A stretch of 64,000 bases of DNA, taken from Massilia sp. NR 4-1 (GTDB lineage Bacteria; Pseudomonadota; Gammaproteobacteria; Burkholderiales; Burkholderiaceae_D). The translations under genes and the position numbers were made by a program. Shown here in pieces: positions 43,071 through 51,916 of this stretch (position 1 is its first letter; each line of letters begins with the position of its first letter). The stretch lies in contig NZ_CP012201.1 in assembly GCF_001191005.1 (NCBI RefSeq), positions 4,526,001 through 4,590,000 on the forward strand, given 5' to 3'. The notes under the pieces are model-generated. The model was given only the letters and a program-made list of their open reading frames with translations. It did not search any database and was not told where the DNA came from.

Positions 43071-44723
43071 ATGAAACACACAACCGTGCCGCTCTGCCTG
43101 ACCATCCTGCCGCTGCTGGCCGCCTGCGCCGGCGCGCCCGCGAGTAAAAGCACGCCGGACATCGCAACCCCAGCCGCGTGGCGCAATGCCGCTGCCGGTG
43201 CGGCCCAAGCGCCGGCCAACAATGGCGCATCCGTTGTGCCGCGCGTTGTCCTGGCACCCGCCGCCCCGGCCAGCGCCGATGCGCCCGCCGCCGCATCCCG
43301 CCGCGAGGCAACGGCTGGGGGAGTCGCCGCCAGGGGCCAGTCCACGCCGCAAGCCGAATGGTGGCGTGCCTTTGCCAGCGCTGAGCTGGATGACTTGCTG
43401 GCGCGCGCCCTGCAAGACAATCACGACCTCGCCGCCGCCGCCGCGCGTGTCGACCAGGCCTACGCTGCCCTGCGTGCGGCCGACGCCAGCCGCGTCCCCA
43501 GCCTGAACGCGCAAGCCAGCGCCGGCGGCGACGGCCGCCTTGGTACGCGCCAGGCCAGCAGCGCCAGCGGCGCTTCCTACACCGCCGCCCTGCGCGCCAG
43601 CTACGAAATCGATCTGCGCGGCCGCAACCGCGCCCTGAGCGACAGTGCCGCCGCCCAGCTGCAGGCCAGCCGCTACGAGCGCGAGGCCAGCCGCCTGAGC
43701 GTCACCGGCGCTGTCGTCAACGCCTGGCTGCAAAGAAGCGCGCTGAGCGAACGCCTCGCCATCGCCGACGCCAATATCGCCAGCGCCGAACGCATGCTGG
43801 CGCTGGTCGCCGCCCGCGTCCGTGCCGGCGCTGCCCACCCGCTGGAATTGGCCCAGCAGCGTGGCCTGCTCGCTGCCCAGCAGCGCCAGCGCGCCGAACT
43901 GCACCAGCAACACGAAGACAGCCACCTCGCCCTCGCCCTCCTGCTTGGTCAGCCTGCCGCCAATGTCCACCTTGGTGCCTGGCACCGGGCTGACACGGAC
44001 TCGGCAGCGGCTCCCAATGTCAGATCCGGGTCCGACCCCAAGGTGGGCACGAGCTCAGCGGCGCCCGATGTCCGATCGGGGGCTGACCCCAAAGTGGATA
44101 CGGGCTCGGCTGTGCCGCTGCAGCGCTTGAGGCTGCCGACGGCGGATGCTGGGCTGCCCTCGGCCTTGCTGGCACGGCGGCCGGATATCGCCAGTGCGGA
44201 GGCGCAACTGGCAGCGGCCGATGCGGATCTCGCCGCGGCCCGCGCCGCGCTGTTCCCGAGCCTGACGCTGGATGGCGCGCTGGCCTCTTCCGCCAAGGGC
44301 TTCTCCGGACTGTTCGATAATCCTGTCTACAGCCTGGCCGCCGCCATCAGCGCGCCGCTATTCGATGGCGGCCGCTTGGCGGCGGGGCGCGATCTGGCCG
44401 GCGCGCGCCGCCAGGAGCTGCTGGCCGCCTACCGCCGTACCGTGATGGCGGCGTTTTCCGACGTCGAACGCGCCCTGAACGCCATCGCTTCGCTGGCCAT
44501 CCAGCGCAGCGCCCAGGATGAGGAATTGCGCGAGGCCGGACGCGCCCTGGCCCTGGCCGAAGCGCGCTACCGCGCCGGCGCCGAGAACGCCCTGACCCTG
44601 CTCGATGCCCAGCGCACCCTGTACGCGGCCCAGGACGCATCCCTGCAACTGCAGCTGGCGCGTCTGCAGGCATCGGTCGCGCTGCACCAGGCCTTGGGCG
44701 GCGGCTGGCAGCAAGGTTCCTAA
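43071..44723 (+). CDS. Outer membrane factor lipoprotein (NodT/OprM type)
   Basis: About 550 aa from ATG 43071, giving the lipoprotein signal MKHTTVPLCLTILPLLAACAG (lipobox LAAC). An alternative ATG at 43056 overlaps the macB stop. The two OEP repeats are visible: WWRAFASAELDDLLARALQDN in the first half, and LPSALLARRPDIASAEAQLAAA, AALFPSLTLDGA, ARRQELLAAYRRTVMAAFSDVE in the second. It completes the MacAB tripartite exporter. Oddity: a tandem 17-residue repeat (bases about 44012-44113) is inserted between the two OEP halves. Confidence 0.92.
   Translation: MKHTTVPLCLTILPLLAACAGAPASKSTPDIATPAAWRNAAAGAAQAPANNGASVVPRVVLAPAAPASADAPAAASRREATAGGVAARGQSTPQAEWWRAFASAELDDLLARALQDNHDLAAAAARVDQAYAALRAADASRVPSLNAQASAGGDGRLGTRQASSASGASYTAALRASYEIDLRGRNRALSDSAAAQLQASRYEREASRLSVTGAVVNAWLQRSALSERLAIADANIASAERMLALVAARVRAGAAHPLELAQQRGLLAAQQRQRAELHQQHEDSHLALALLLGQPAANVHLGAWHRADTDSAAAPNVRSGSDPKVGTSSAAPDVRSGADPKVDTGSAVPLQRLRLPTADAGLPSALLARRPDIASAEAQLAAADADLAAARAALFPSLTLDGALASSAKGFSGLFDNPVYSLAAAISAPLFDGGRLAAGRDLAGARRQELLAAYRRTVMAAFSDVERALNAIASLAIQRSAQDEELREAGRALALAEARYRAGAENALTLLDAQRTLYAAQDASLQLQLARLQASVALHQALGGGWQQGS
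44012..44113 (+). repeat. In-frame tandem 51-bp repeat inside the outer membrane factor gene
   Basis: Two units, encoding APNVRSGSDPKVGTSSA and APDVRSGADPKVDTGSA, each 17 codons. The DNA contains GGGTCCGACCCC and GGGGGCTGACCCC, similar to the core of the dispersed GTCCGACC palindromes seen in this window. It falls in the linker between the two OEP halves, where it would not disturb the barrel. Confidence 0.7.
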
Positions 44724-44739
44724 AATGAAGCTAATTGTA

Positions 44740-44758
44740 TATAATGAGAATCATTCGC
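44740..44758 (+). promoter_or_regulatory. Putative Fur box overlapping the promoter of the iron cluster
   Basis: TATAATGAGAATCATTCGC matches 15 of 19 positions of the GATAATGATAATCATTATC Fur consensus. Its first six bases are a perfect -10 hexamer, so Fur binding would block transcription under iron sufficiency. It is 50 bp before the ECF sigma start. Confidence 0.75.
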
Positions 44759-44807
44759 ATTTAAGTGCCAGCCGGAGCGACCGGCGATTCTCAAGGAACT
44801 CCACGCC

Positions 44808-45329
44808 GTGTCAGCCCACGATCTTGCGCCGCGCAGTGACTTTGCCGCCCTGTACATGGAACACCATGGCTGGCTGGTGGCTTGGCTGCGCCGTAAGCTT
44901 AATGGCGCCGACCATGCCGTCGACCTGGCGCACGACACCTTCGTGCGCATCCTCTGCCAGCCGGACCAGAAGCGCGCCCCGCTGCAGGAGCCGCGCGCCT
45001 ACCTCACCACGGTCGCGCGCAACTTGCTGATCAATTACGTGCGCCGCCAGTCGCTGGAACAGGCCTATCTCGACGTGCTGGCCCAGTTGCCCGAGGCGCA
45101 GACGCCGTCGCCCGAAACGCGCCTGATGCTGCTGGAAACCCTGCATGAAATCGACGCCATGCTGGACGGCCTGCCCAGCAAGGCGCGCGAAGCCTTCCTG
45201 TTCTCGCAGCTGGAAGGCCTGACCTATGCCGAAATCGGCGAGCGCCTGGATGTCACCGTGCGCACCGTCAAACGCTATATGGCGGCGGCCTTCGAGCAGT
45301 GCATCCTGCTGCTGGACGCCGCCGCATGA
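44808..45329 (+). CDS. ECF sigma factor, FecI-like
   Basis: 173 aa from a GTG start with AAGGA 10 bases upstream. Region 2 is HHGWLVAWLRRKLNGADHAVDLAHDTFVRIL and region 4 is KAREAFLFSQLEGLTYAEIGERLDVTVRTVKRYMAAA, the iron-starvation sigma pattern. It would direct RNA polymerase to the downstream receptor gene. It overlaps the anti-sigma gene by 4 bp (ATGA). Confidence 0.92.
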   Translation: MSAHDLAPRSDFAALYMEHHGWLVAWLRRKLNGADHAVDLAHDTFVRILCQPDQKRAPLQEPRAYLTTVARNLLINYVRRQSLEQAYLDVLAQLPEAQTPSPETRLMLLETLHEIDAMLDGLPSKAREAFLFSQLEGLTYAEIGERLDVTVRTVKRYMAAAFEQCILLLDAAA

Positions 45330-46300
45330 GCGGCCAAAGCGCGCCAGTGTCCGCGGCGGCAGTCGATCCGCGCGCCGCGCGCGAAGCGGCGCGCTGGATG
45401 ATGCGCATGCACTCCGGCGAAATGAGCGCCGCCGACCAGCGCCGCTGCGCCCAATGGCGCGCCAGCGATCCAGAAAATGAAAAAGCCTGGCAGCGCGCCG
45501 AAAGGGTGGCGCACAAGCTGGGCATGGTGCCGCCCGCCCTGGGCGCTCCCGCCCTGCGCAACGCCGCCGGCGACAGCCAGCGCCGCACCGCCCTCAAGAC
45601 CTTGGCGCTGGCGCTGGGCGCCGTCCCGCTGGGCTGGGCTGTCTGGCGTGCCACGCCCTGGGACGAGTGGAATGCCGACCAGCAGACCGCCGCCGGCGAG
45701 CGCCGCGAAATCAGCCTGCCCGACGGCGGCAGCGTGGTGCTGAACACCGCCACCGCCCTCGACGTCCAATACGACAGCGCCACGCGCCGCCTGCGCCTCT
45801 ACAAGGGCGAGATCCTGGTGCAGACCGCCGCCGATCCGCTGGGCCGCCACTTCATTGTGGAAAGCCCGCAAGGTGCCATGCGCGCCATCGGCACGCGCTT
45901 CGTGGTGCGTCTGGACGGCGAGCATACCCGCCTTGGCGTGCTGGAAGGCGCGGTCGAAGTACGCCCCGCCGGCCATCCGGATGCGCCCTATGTGGTGCGC
46001 GCCGGCCGCCAAAGCCGCTTCAACGCCGCTGGCGGCGCGACCGAAGTGCTCGATCCGAATGCCGATGCCTGGAATAGCGGCGTGCTGTACGCCGAAAAAA
46101 TGCCGCTGGCCGACTTCGTGGCCGAACTGGCGCGCTACCGTCCCGGCCTGCTGCGCTGCGATCCTTCCGCCGCCCGCCTGCGCGTTTCCGGCGCTTTCCA
46201 GCTGCGCGACACCGACAGCATCCTGCAGGCGCTGGCCGCCTCCCTCCCCGTGCGCCTGCAGACGCGTACCCGCTACTGGGTCACGCTGACCCACGCCTGA
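45326..46300 (+). CDS. FecR-like anti-sigma factor / signal transducer
   Basis: 324 aa from ATG 45326. The N-terminal DUF4880 domain (AAREAARWMMRMHSGEMSAADQRRCAQWRAS, NEKAWQRAERVAHKLG) contacts the sigma factor. One membrane helix at about residues 100-117 (ALALGAVPLGWAVW) follows. The periplasmic FecR domain has GERREISLPDGGSVVLNTATALDVQY and an STN-like C-terminus. It relays the receptor's signal to the ECF sigma factor. Confidence 0.92.
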   Translation: MSGQSAPVSAAAVDPRAAREAARWMMRMHSGEMSAADQRRCAQWRASDPENEKAWQRAERVAHKLGMVPPALGAPALRNAAGDSQRRTALKTLALALGAVPLGWAVWRATPWDEWNADQQTAAGERREISLPDGGSVVLNTATALDVQYDSATRRLRLYKGEILVQTAADPLGRHFIVESPQGAMRAIGTRFVVRLDGEHTRLGVLEGAVEVRPAGHPDAPYVVRAGRQSRFNAAGGATEVLDPNADAWNSGVLYAEKMPLADFVAELARYRPGLLRCDPSAARLRVSGAFQLRDTDSILQALAASLPVRLQTRTRYWVTLTHA

Positions 46301-46310
46301 AAATATTTTG

Positions 46311-46330
46311 GGGACAGCATGTCCCTTTTT
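46311..46330 (+). terminator. Weak terminator between fecR-like gene and TonB receptor
   Basis: GGGACA, loop GCA, TGTCCC, TTTTT. The short 6-bp stem suggests partial read-through, setting separate levels of regulators and receptor. Confidence 0.55.
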
Positions 46331-46394
46331 GCAATCTCGCCGGTCATAGAGGGGAGAAGCATATCGACCACTATCCATGCAGAAGGACAGTTTC

Positions 46395-48884
46395 ATGAAT
46401 CAACACGCATCCTCTTCCAAACACCTGCCCGTGCTGAAACCGGCCGCCCTGATGGTCGCCGCCGCGCTGGCCCTGGCCGCCGCGCCAATGCAGGCTTATG
46501 CCGCCGAAGCACCGGCCGCCGCCACCAGCGCCGCCAAGAGCTACAACATTCCCGCCGGCCCGCTGAGCCCGGCCCTGTCCCAATTCGCCGGCCAGAGCGG
46601 CATCACCCTGTCCTCCGACGCGGCCCTGACCGAAGGCCTGAGCACCAAAGGCCTGCAAGGCAGCTTCAATATCGCCGATGGCTTTGCCCGCCTGCTGCAA
46701 GGCAGCGGCCTGGAAGTGGCGCAACGCAGCGCCGGCGTCTACGTGCTGCGCAAGCTGCCTGGCGCCGACAAGAACGCCTCTGTCATGCCGCAGATTACCG
46801 TGACCGGCCAAGGCCTGGGCGCGACCACCGAAAACAGCGGCTCCTACACCGGCGGCTCGGTGAAAACCGCCACCCGCATGGATATGTCGATCCGCGACAC
46901 CCCGCAATCGGTCAGCATCATCACCCGCGAACGCCTGAACGACCTGGGCGTGACCCGCCTGGACCAGGCACTGGCCCAGACCACCGGCATCATGATCGGC
47001 CAGCAGGACAGCGAACGCACGCGCTATTATTCGCGCGGCTTCGGCATTGAAAATATCCAGGTGGACGGCATGGCACAGGGCGTGAACTCGCCGCTGACCG
47101 ACACCGTGCTGTACGACCGCATCGACGTGGTGCGCGGCGCCACGGGCCTGATGGGCGGCACCGGCGACCCGTCGGCTACCATCAACATGATCCGCAAGCG
47201 TCCGACCCGCGAGCTCCAGGCCAGCACCGCCCTGCAATACGGCCGCTGGAACAACCGCCGCGCTGAAGCCGATATCTCCACCCCACTGAGCGCCAGCGGC
47301 AAGGTGCGTGGCCGCGTGGCCTTCGCCTACCAGGACCGTGACTCGTATATGGAGCGCTATAGCGAGCGCAAAACCGTCGGCATGGCCATCATCGAAGCCG
47401 ATATCACGCCCGATACCCTGCTGACCGCCGGCGCCGATTTCCAGCACAACAAGCCGCGCGGCTCGACCTGGGGCGCCATCCCTTACTGGAACAAGGACGG
47501 CAGCCTGGCCAACCTGCCACGCAACTTTAGCCTGAACACCCCATGGAACAGCTGGGCCAACCAGCAGGAAACCTATTTCGCTTCCGTCGACCACAATTTC
47601 GGCAGCGGCTGGAAACTGCATGCGGGCTACTCCCGCACCAATAGCCGCAACAATACCGCGCTGGCGTATGGCGGTTCCGGCTACCCTGATCCGGCCACCG
47701 GCAAGGGCATGACCTTGTGGACCGGTGTCTGGGGCGAAGGTTATGCCACGAATCATAACTATGAAGCGTATCTGACCGGTCCCTTCCAGCTGTTCGGCCG
47801 CCGCCACACCGTGATCGCCGGCTTTAACGGCGGCAATGCGAACAGCCGTTCGCAGGGTGGGGAGGCTATCCAGCTGTACCCGGACGAAATTCCCGATTAC
47901 CGCAACTGGACCGGCAATATTCCGCGTCCCGAGTTCAAGCCTGACGGCACCCATACCGAAGAACTCACGCGCCTGTCCGGCACCTATCTGGCTGGCCGAT
48001 TCAATCTGGCCGATCCGCTGACCGTGATCGTCGGCGCCCGTATCAGCAATTACACCACCGAAACCCGTGCATTCGACAACAAGAGTAAGCACACCGGCAC
48101 CAGCGGCTTTGCCGAAACCAAGAACGAGGTCACGCCTTATGTGGGTGTGGTGTATGACCTGAACGAACAGTTCTCGACCTATGCCAGCTACACCACGCTG
48201 TTCAAGCCCCAGACCAACCGCGACAAGTTCAATAACTTCCTTTCGCCGGAAACCGGCACCAACCTGGAAGCGGGTGTGAAGGGCGAATTCTTCAACGGCA
48301 AGCTGAATGCTTCCGCCGCCGTCTTCCAGACCAAGAAGAAAAATCTGGCGGAGCTGGACAAATCCGTGCCGGCAGGCTTCAAGCTGCCGCAAGGCGACGA
48401 CGCCTATGTGGCCAATGGCGACGGCATCAAGGCGCGCGGTGTGGAGTTCGATGTCTCGGGCCAGATCAGCCAGGCCTGGAATGTCAGCGGCGGCTATACT
48501 CTGCTCAAGGCGGAAGAAAAAGACGGCCGCCGCGCCGTGCCTAGCCAGCCGCGCCACCTGGTGCGCTTCGGCACGGCCTACAGCTTCGGCGGCCAGCTGC
48601 AAGGCCTGAAACTGGGCATGAACGTGACCGCGCAAAGCGGCACCTACGGCGAAACCTGGTATGGTCGTCCGACCTATCCGCGTTCGCAGAAAGAGCGCCT
48701 GGTGCAGGGTTCCTATGCGCTGGTGGGTGCGATGGCGTCCTACCAGATCGACAAGCACATGAGCGCCCAGCTCAATATCAGCAATCTGCTGGACAAGAAG
48801 TACTACCGCAACGTGGGCTTCTACGACAGCGTGTTCTGGGGCGAGCCGCGCAACATCACCGCTACGCTGACCTACAAGTTCTGA
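46395..48884 (+). CDS. TonB-dependent siderophore receptor with STN signalling domain
   Basis: About 829 aa from ATG 46395, which has AAGGA 7 bases upstream; an ATG at 46377 lacks this. The signal peptide ends at about AYAAEA. The STN domain comes first (YNIPAGPLSPALSQFAGQSGITLSSD). Then comes a TonB-box-like ITVTGQ, the plug (SIRDTPQSVSIITRERLNDLGV) and a 22-strand barrel ending NITATLTYKF. This is the FhuE/FpvA type for hydroxamate or mixed siderophores. The STN domain fits surface signalling through the neighbouring FecR-like and ECF proteins. Confidence 0.94.
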   Translation: MNQHASSSKHLPVLKPAALMVAAALALAAAPMQAYAAEAPAAATSAAKSYNIPAGPLSPALSQFAGQSGITLSSDAALTEGLSTKGLQGSFNIADGFARLLQGSGLEVAQRSAGVYVLRKLPGADKNASVMPQITVTGQGLGATTENSGSYTGGSVKTATRMDMSIRDTPQSVSIITRERLNDLGVTRLDQALAQTTGIMIGQQDSERTRYYSRGFGIENIQVDGMAQGVNSPLTDTVLYDRIDVVRGATGLMGGTGDPSATINMIRKRPTRELQASTALQYGRWNNRRAEADISTPLSASGKVRGRVAFAYQDRDSYMERYSERKTVGMAIIEADITPDTLLTAGADFQHNKPRGSTWGAIPYWNKDGSLANLPRNFSLNTPWNSWANQQETYFASVDHNFGSGWKLHAGYSRTNSRNNTALAYGGSGYPDPATGKGMTLWTGVWGEGYATNHNYEAYLTGPFQLFGRRHTVIAGFNGGNANSRSQGGEAIQLYPDEIPDYRNWTGNIPRPEFKPDGTHTEELTRLSGTYLAGRFNLADPLTVIVGARISNYTTETRAFDNKSKHTGTSGFAETKNEVTPYVGVVYDLNEQFSTYASYTTLFKPQTNRDKFNNFLSPETGTNLEAGVKGEFFNGKLNASAAVFQTKKKNLAELDKSVPAGFKLPQGDDAYVANGDGIKARGVEFDVSGQISQAWNVSGGYTLLKAEEKDGRRAVPSQPRHLVRFGTAYSFGGQLQGLKLGMNVTAQSGTYGETWYGRPTYPRSQKERLVQGSYALVGAMASYQIDKHMSAQLNISNLLDKKYYRNVGFYDSVFWGEPRNITATLTYKF

Positions 48885-48891
48885 GGACGCC

Positions 48892-49233
48892 ATGAAGCCC
48901 ACGCACGCCGCCGCGAGCCAGAGCCGCTCTTTGTTGCAAGCCTTACGCCAGCCGCATCCCACATTGTCGCGTACCCTGGCCGCGTTGGTCGGAGGCTATC
49001 TGTTCGCCTCCGCCGCCGGCGTGCTGCTGACGGCGCTCAGCCTGACGCCGCATGAATCGCCGGAGCACGCCATGCTGGGCGGCGGCCTGCTGGGCCTCGC
49101 CATGTACGCCATCGCCATCACCTGGGCTTTCGGCACGCGCAGCGTGCGCCGCGCCTGGGCCGGACTGCTGATCGGTTCCGTATTGCTGGCCGTACCCGGC
49201 CTGCTGCTGACCATGCGCGGAGGTGCGGCATGA
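48892..49233 (+). CDS. DUF3649 family membrane protein of iron uptake cluster
   Basis: 113 aa with about three membrane helices (LAALVGGYLFASAAGVLLTAL, GLLGLAMYAIAITWAFG, AGLLIGSVLLAVPGLLL). It matches the short DUF3649 proteins found between TonB receptors and PepSY-TM proteins. Its molecular role is unknown; an accessory part of ferric-siderophore handling is inferred. It overlaps the next gene by 4 bp. Confidence 0.75.
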   Translation: MKPTHAAASQSRSLLQALRQPHPTLSRTLAALVGGYLFASAAGVLLTALSLTPHESPEHAMLGGGLLGLAMYAIAITWAFGTRSVRRAWAGLLIGSVLLAVPGLLLTMRGGAA

Positions 49234-50876
49234 AGGCGGCTGCGAACGAAATCCAGGGCGGCCTGCGCCAGCGCATGTCCTGGCTCCATACCTGGGGCGG
49301 ACTGTGGGTGTGCTGGCTGGCTTTCATCATCTTCCTGCCCGGCACCCTGAGCGTGTTCTCCGGCCCCATCACGCATTGGATGGAGCCGGAACACCCGCCG
49401 GAAAAGGAGGTGCCCGCCTTCGTCACCCCATCCAGTCATGCGACTGCGCTGGAGCATGGCCAGCGCTATCTGCGCGAGCATGCGCCCAACAGCAGCCTGT
49501 GGGAGATGTGGCCGCGCGCCGGCGAAGACAGCATGATGGTCTACTGGCTGGATGAGAAGAACCGCTTCGCCGATGCGCGCTTGTCCACCGCCACCGGCCT
49601 GCCGGTGACGGAAGCCGAACACGCCGAGGTGCGCGAAACCGCCGGCGGCGGCCACTTCATCCACTTCCACTACCGCCTGCATGCCGGAACGGCCGGCGTG
49701 TGGATTGTGGGCGCGGCGTCCATCGCCATGCTGGTGGCCCTGATTTCCGGCGTTATCACGCACAAGCGCATCTTCAAGGACTTCTTCACCTTCCGTCCCG
49801 CCAAGGGCCAGCGCTCCTGGCTCGACGCGCACAATTTGATGGGTGTGCTGACCCTGCCCTTCCTGTTCATTATCGTGTTCAGCGGCGTGGCGATCAGCTG
49901 GGACACTCTGGTGCCCGCCGTGCGCTGGGCGCAAGTGGTACGCACCGGTGAAGCGGCCCAGGTACGCGACTTTGGCCCGCAAGGCGAAGCCACCGGCCAA
50001 AAGGGCGAGCTGACCGCCCTGCCGCCCCTGGTGCAGCAGGCCGAAGCCACGCTGCAAAGCCACACCTTCGCCGTGGTGGTCAACCATCCAGGCGATGCGG
50101 GCATGAAGGTGCAGGTATATGGCATGGCCAATCCCGACATCCAGCAAAAGCATCTGCTCAGCGCGCGCGGTATGCTGGAGTTCGACGGCGTCAGCGGCGC
50201 CCTGTTGAAAACCAAGCTGGCGCATGCCGTCGACCCGCATCCGGCTCGCGCCACCATGCAGGCGCTGGACGATATGCACCGCCTGCATTTCGCCGGTACC
50301 ACGATACGCTGGCTCTACTTCGTATCCGGCCTGGCCGGAACGGCGCTGATGGCGACCGGCGCCATCCTTTTCATGGTCAAGCGCCGCCAGAAATCGCTGC
50401 GCGAATTCGGCGACAGCACGCAGCGCTTCTACCGCATCTGCGAGGTGCTGAACCTGGCCGCCATCGGTGGCCTGGTGCTGGCCTGTATCGGCTACCTGTG
50501 GGGCAACCGCCTGCTGCCGGTCAAGCTGCATGAACGCCACGACTGGGAAATCGCCGTCTTCTTCAGCGTGTGGCTGGTGGCGCTGCTGCATGCGCTGCTG
50601 CGTCCTTCGGCCCAAGGCTGGCGCGAACAGCTGCTGCTGGGCGGGGCGATGTGTGTAACCCTGCCGCTGCTGAACTGGATCACGGCAGGCCAGCACCTCG
50701 TCGGCTACTGGCTTAATGGCGACCTGGAACGCGGCAGCGTGGAACTGGTGACGGTGCTCTTCGGTGTGGGCCTGCTGTATGCCGCCCGCAAGGTGGGCAG
50801 CCGCATCGCCGCGGCATCAGCCAAAGCGCAGGCCAAGGCCAGCGCCATACTGCAAACAGAAAGGGCGGGAGCATGA
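49230..50876 (+). CDS. PepSY-associated TM protein, putative ferric-siderophore reductase (PiuB/FoxB-like)
   Basis: 548 aa. The first membrane helix has HTWGGLWVCWLAFIIFLPGTLSVFSG, the PepSY_TM opening. It is followed by a large periplasmic region and more helices (HAGTAGVWIVGAASIAMLVALISGVITHKRIFKDFFTFR, HRLHFAGTTIRWLYFVSGLAGTALMATGAILFM). Conserved His residues in helices suit haem binding. FoxB-like relatives reduce iron from siderophores in the periplasm or inner membrane. It overlaps both neighbours by 4 bp. Confidence 0.85.
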   Translation: MKAAANEIQGGLRQRMSWLHTWGGLWVCWLAFIIFLPGTLSVFSGPITHWMEPEHPPEKEVPAFVTPSSHATALEHGQRYLREHAPNSSLWEMWPRAGEDSMMVYWLDEKNRFADARLSTATGLPVTEAEHAEVRETAGGGHFIHFHYRLHAGTAGVWIVGAASIAMLVALISGVITHKRIFKDFFTFRPAKGQRSWLDAHNLMGVLTLPFLFIIVFSGVAISWDTLVPAVRWAQVVRTGEAAQVRDFGPQGEATGQKGELTALPPLVQQAEATLQSHTFAVVVNHPGDAGMKVQVYGMANPDIQQKHLLSARGMLEFDGVSGALLKTKLAHAVDPHPARATMQALDDMHRLHFAGTTIRWLYFVSGLAGTALMATGAILFMVKRRQKSLREFGDSTQRFYRICEVLNLAAIGGLVLACIGYLWGNRLLPVKLHERHDWEIAVFFSVWLVALLHALLRPSAQGWREQLLLGGAMCVTLPLLNWITAGQHLVGYWLNGDLERGSVELVTVLFGVGLLYAARKVGSRIAAASAKAQAKASAILQTERAGA

Positions 50877-51238
50877 TGGGATTTACAGCAATGGCATTGG
50901 CCGCCCTGGCCCTGTCCTTCTCCGGCATGAGCGCCCTGGCGCTCGCCATGGACCGCCACCACCAGCAGCTGCGCCAGCGCGACGTGGCGCCGCGGCTGCG
51001 CAATATCCTGCGCGTGCTGGGCGGCATACTGCTGGTGATGGCACTTTTGCCCTGCATCGATTTATGGGGTGGCGGTGCGGGCATCGTCGCCTGGGCTGGT
51101 TTTCTGACGGCTGGCACCCTGCTGCTGGCCGTCCTGCTCCCTTACGCCCCTAAGCTGGCTGCGGGTTTGGCGGCGTTTTCGCTGGTTTATGGCTTGTGGA
51201 TAAGCTTGTTGGTAAGTACTGGAACAAGCGCTGCATAA
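50873..51238 (+). CDS. DUF3325 family membrane protein
   Basis: 121 aa with three to four hydrophobic segments (LAALALSFSGMSALALAM, ILRVLGGILLVMALLPCID, VAWAGFLTAGTLLLAVLLPY). It matches DUF3325, which regularly ends PepSY-TM/DUF3649 iron operons. Function unknown. The 3' end runs into a repeat array containing a perfect TGTGGATAA (51195-51203). Confidence 0.75.
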   Translation: MMGFTAMALAALALSFSGMSALALAMDRHHQQLRQRDVAPRLRNILRVLGGILLVMALLPCIDLWGGGAGIVAWAGFLTAGTLLLAVLLPYAPKLAAGLAAFSLVYGLWISLLVSTGTSAA

Positions 51239-51385
51239 GCGTGGGATAAGCGGCGTACAAGTCCGCTTATCCCATGTATAAGTCAGTGTATAAGTCTGTG
51301 AAAATCGTGTGATTAGCCTGTGATTGGCAGTGGAAAAGCCGGTGGATAAAGCTTGGATACTGCGTGAATAAGCCGGGATAACTCA
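51190..51385. repeat. Second array of GGATAAGC-type motifs, with an 11-bp perfect hairpin
   Basis: TGTGGATAA at 51195-51203, then many degenerate units (GCATAAGC, GGGATAAGC, GTATAAGTC twice, GTGATTAGC, GTGATTGGC, GGTGGATAAAGC, GAATAAGC). In the middle GGGATAAGCGG (51243-51253) pairs with CCGCTTATCCC (51263-51273). The array spans the 3' end of the DUF3325 gene to the stop of the Lrp-type gene. It resembles the array at 39345-39630. Confidence 0.65.
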
Positions 51386-51853
51386 CACGGCGATGCGCGT
51401 TTCGAACTTGCTGCGGAAAGTGGAAAAGTAGGTTTTCACATTGCGCACATTGGTCTGGGTGGCGAACAGGCGGTGTGCCAGCGCGTGATAAGCCGGCATA
51501 TCCGCCACCTGCAGCACCAGCACGAAGTCCGGCCCCGGCGACACGCGATAGCACTGCAGCACCGCCTCCTCCTTCGCCACATGGGCCTCGAATTCCTCCA
51601 TGCGCTCGGCCGCCTGCACGTCCAGCGTGATCTCCACGATGGCCGTCAGGCGCGCTCCCACCTTATCCGGCGCCACGATGGCTACCTGGCGCTCGATAAT
51701 CCCGCTCTCGGTCAGCTGCTTGACCCGCCGCAGACACGTGGGCGGCGACACATGCACGGCTTGAGCCAGCTCGCTATTCGTCAGCGCGGCGTCATTTTGC
51801 AGGGCGTTGAGGATGCGGCGGTCGATTTCGTCGAGATTGGGTAATGAATTCAT
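51383..51853 (-). CDS. Lrp/AsnC family transcriptional regulator
   Basis: 156 aa. Helix-turn-helix region: LDEIDRRILNALQNDAALTNSELAQAVHVSPPTCLRRVKQL. The RAM domain has EEAVLQCYRVSPGPDFVLVLQVADM. It is divergent from glmS with 146 bp between, and this gap carries two near-identical palindromes likely to be its sites. Ligand unknown. Confidence 0.9.
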   Translation of the reverse strand: MNSLPNLDEIDRRILNALQNDAALTNSELAQAVHVSPPTCLRRVKQLTESGIIERQVAIVAPDKVGARLTAIVEITLDVQAAERMEEFEAHVAKEEAVLQCYRVSPGPDFVLVLQVADMPAYHALAHRLFATQTNVRNVKTYFSTFRSKFETRIAV

Positions 51854-51870
51854 AAAAAATTTCGAATGAA

Positions 51871-51916
51871 ATGAAATAATATTTCATGCATGGCAGTGTG
51901 TGAAATATTATTTCAT
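51871..51916. promoter_or_regulatory. Two near-identical 17-bp palindromes between lrp-type gene and glmS
   Basis: ATGAAATAATATTTCAT (51871-51887) and GTGAAATATTATTTCAT (51900-51916). Each is a near-perfect palindrome, and the centres are 29 bp apart, about three helical turns. Extra half sites (GAAATGA and ATTTCAT) flank them. This fits cooperative binding of an Lrp-type octamer. Confidence 0.7.

Noticed and set aside
46371..48962. 863-codon minus-strand open frame opposite the TonB receptor
   Set aside because: It is the reverse frame of a well-supported receptor with signal peptide, plug and barrel.
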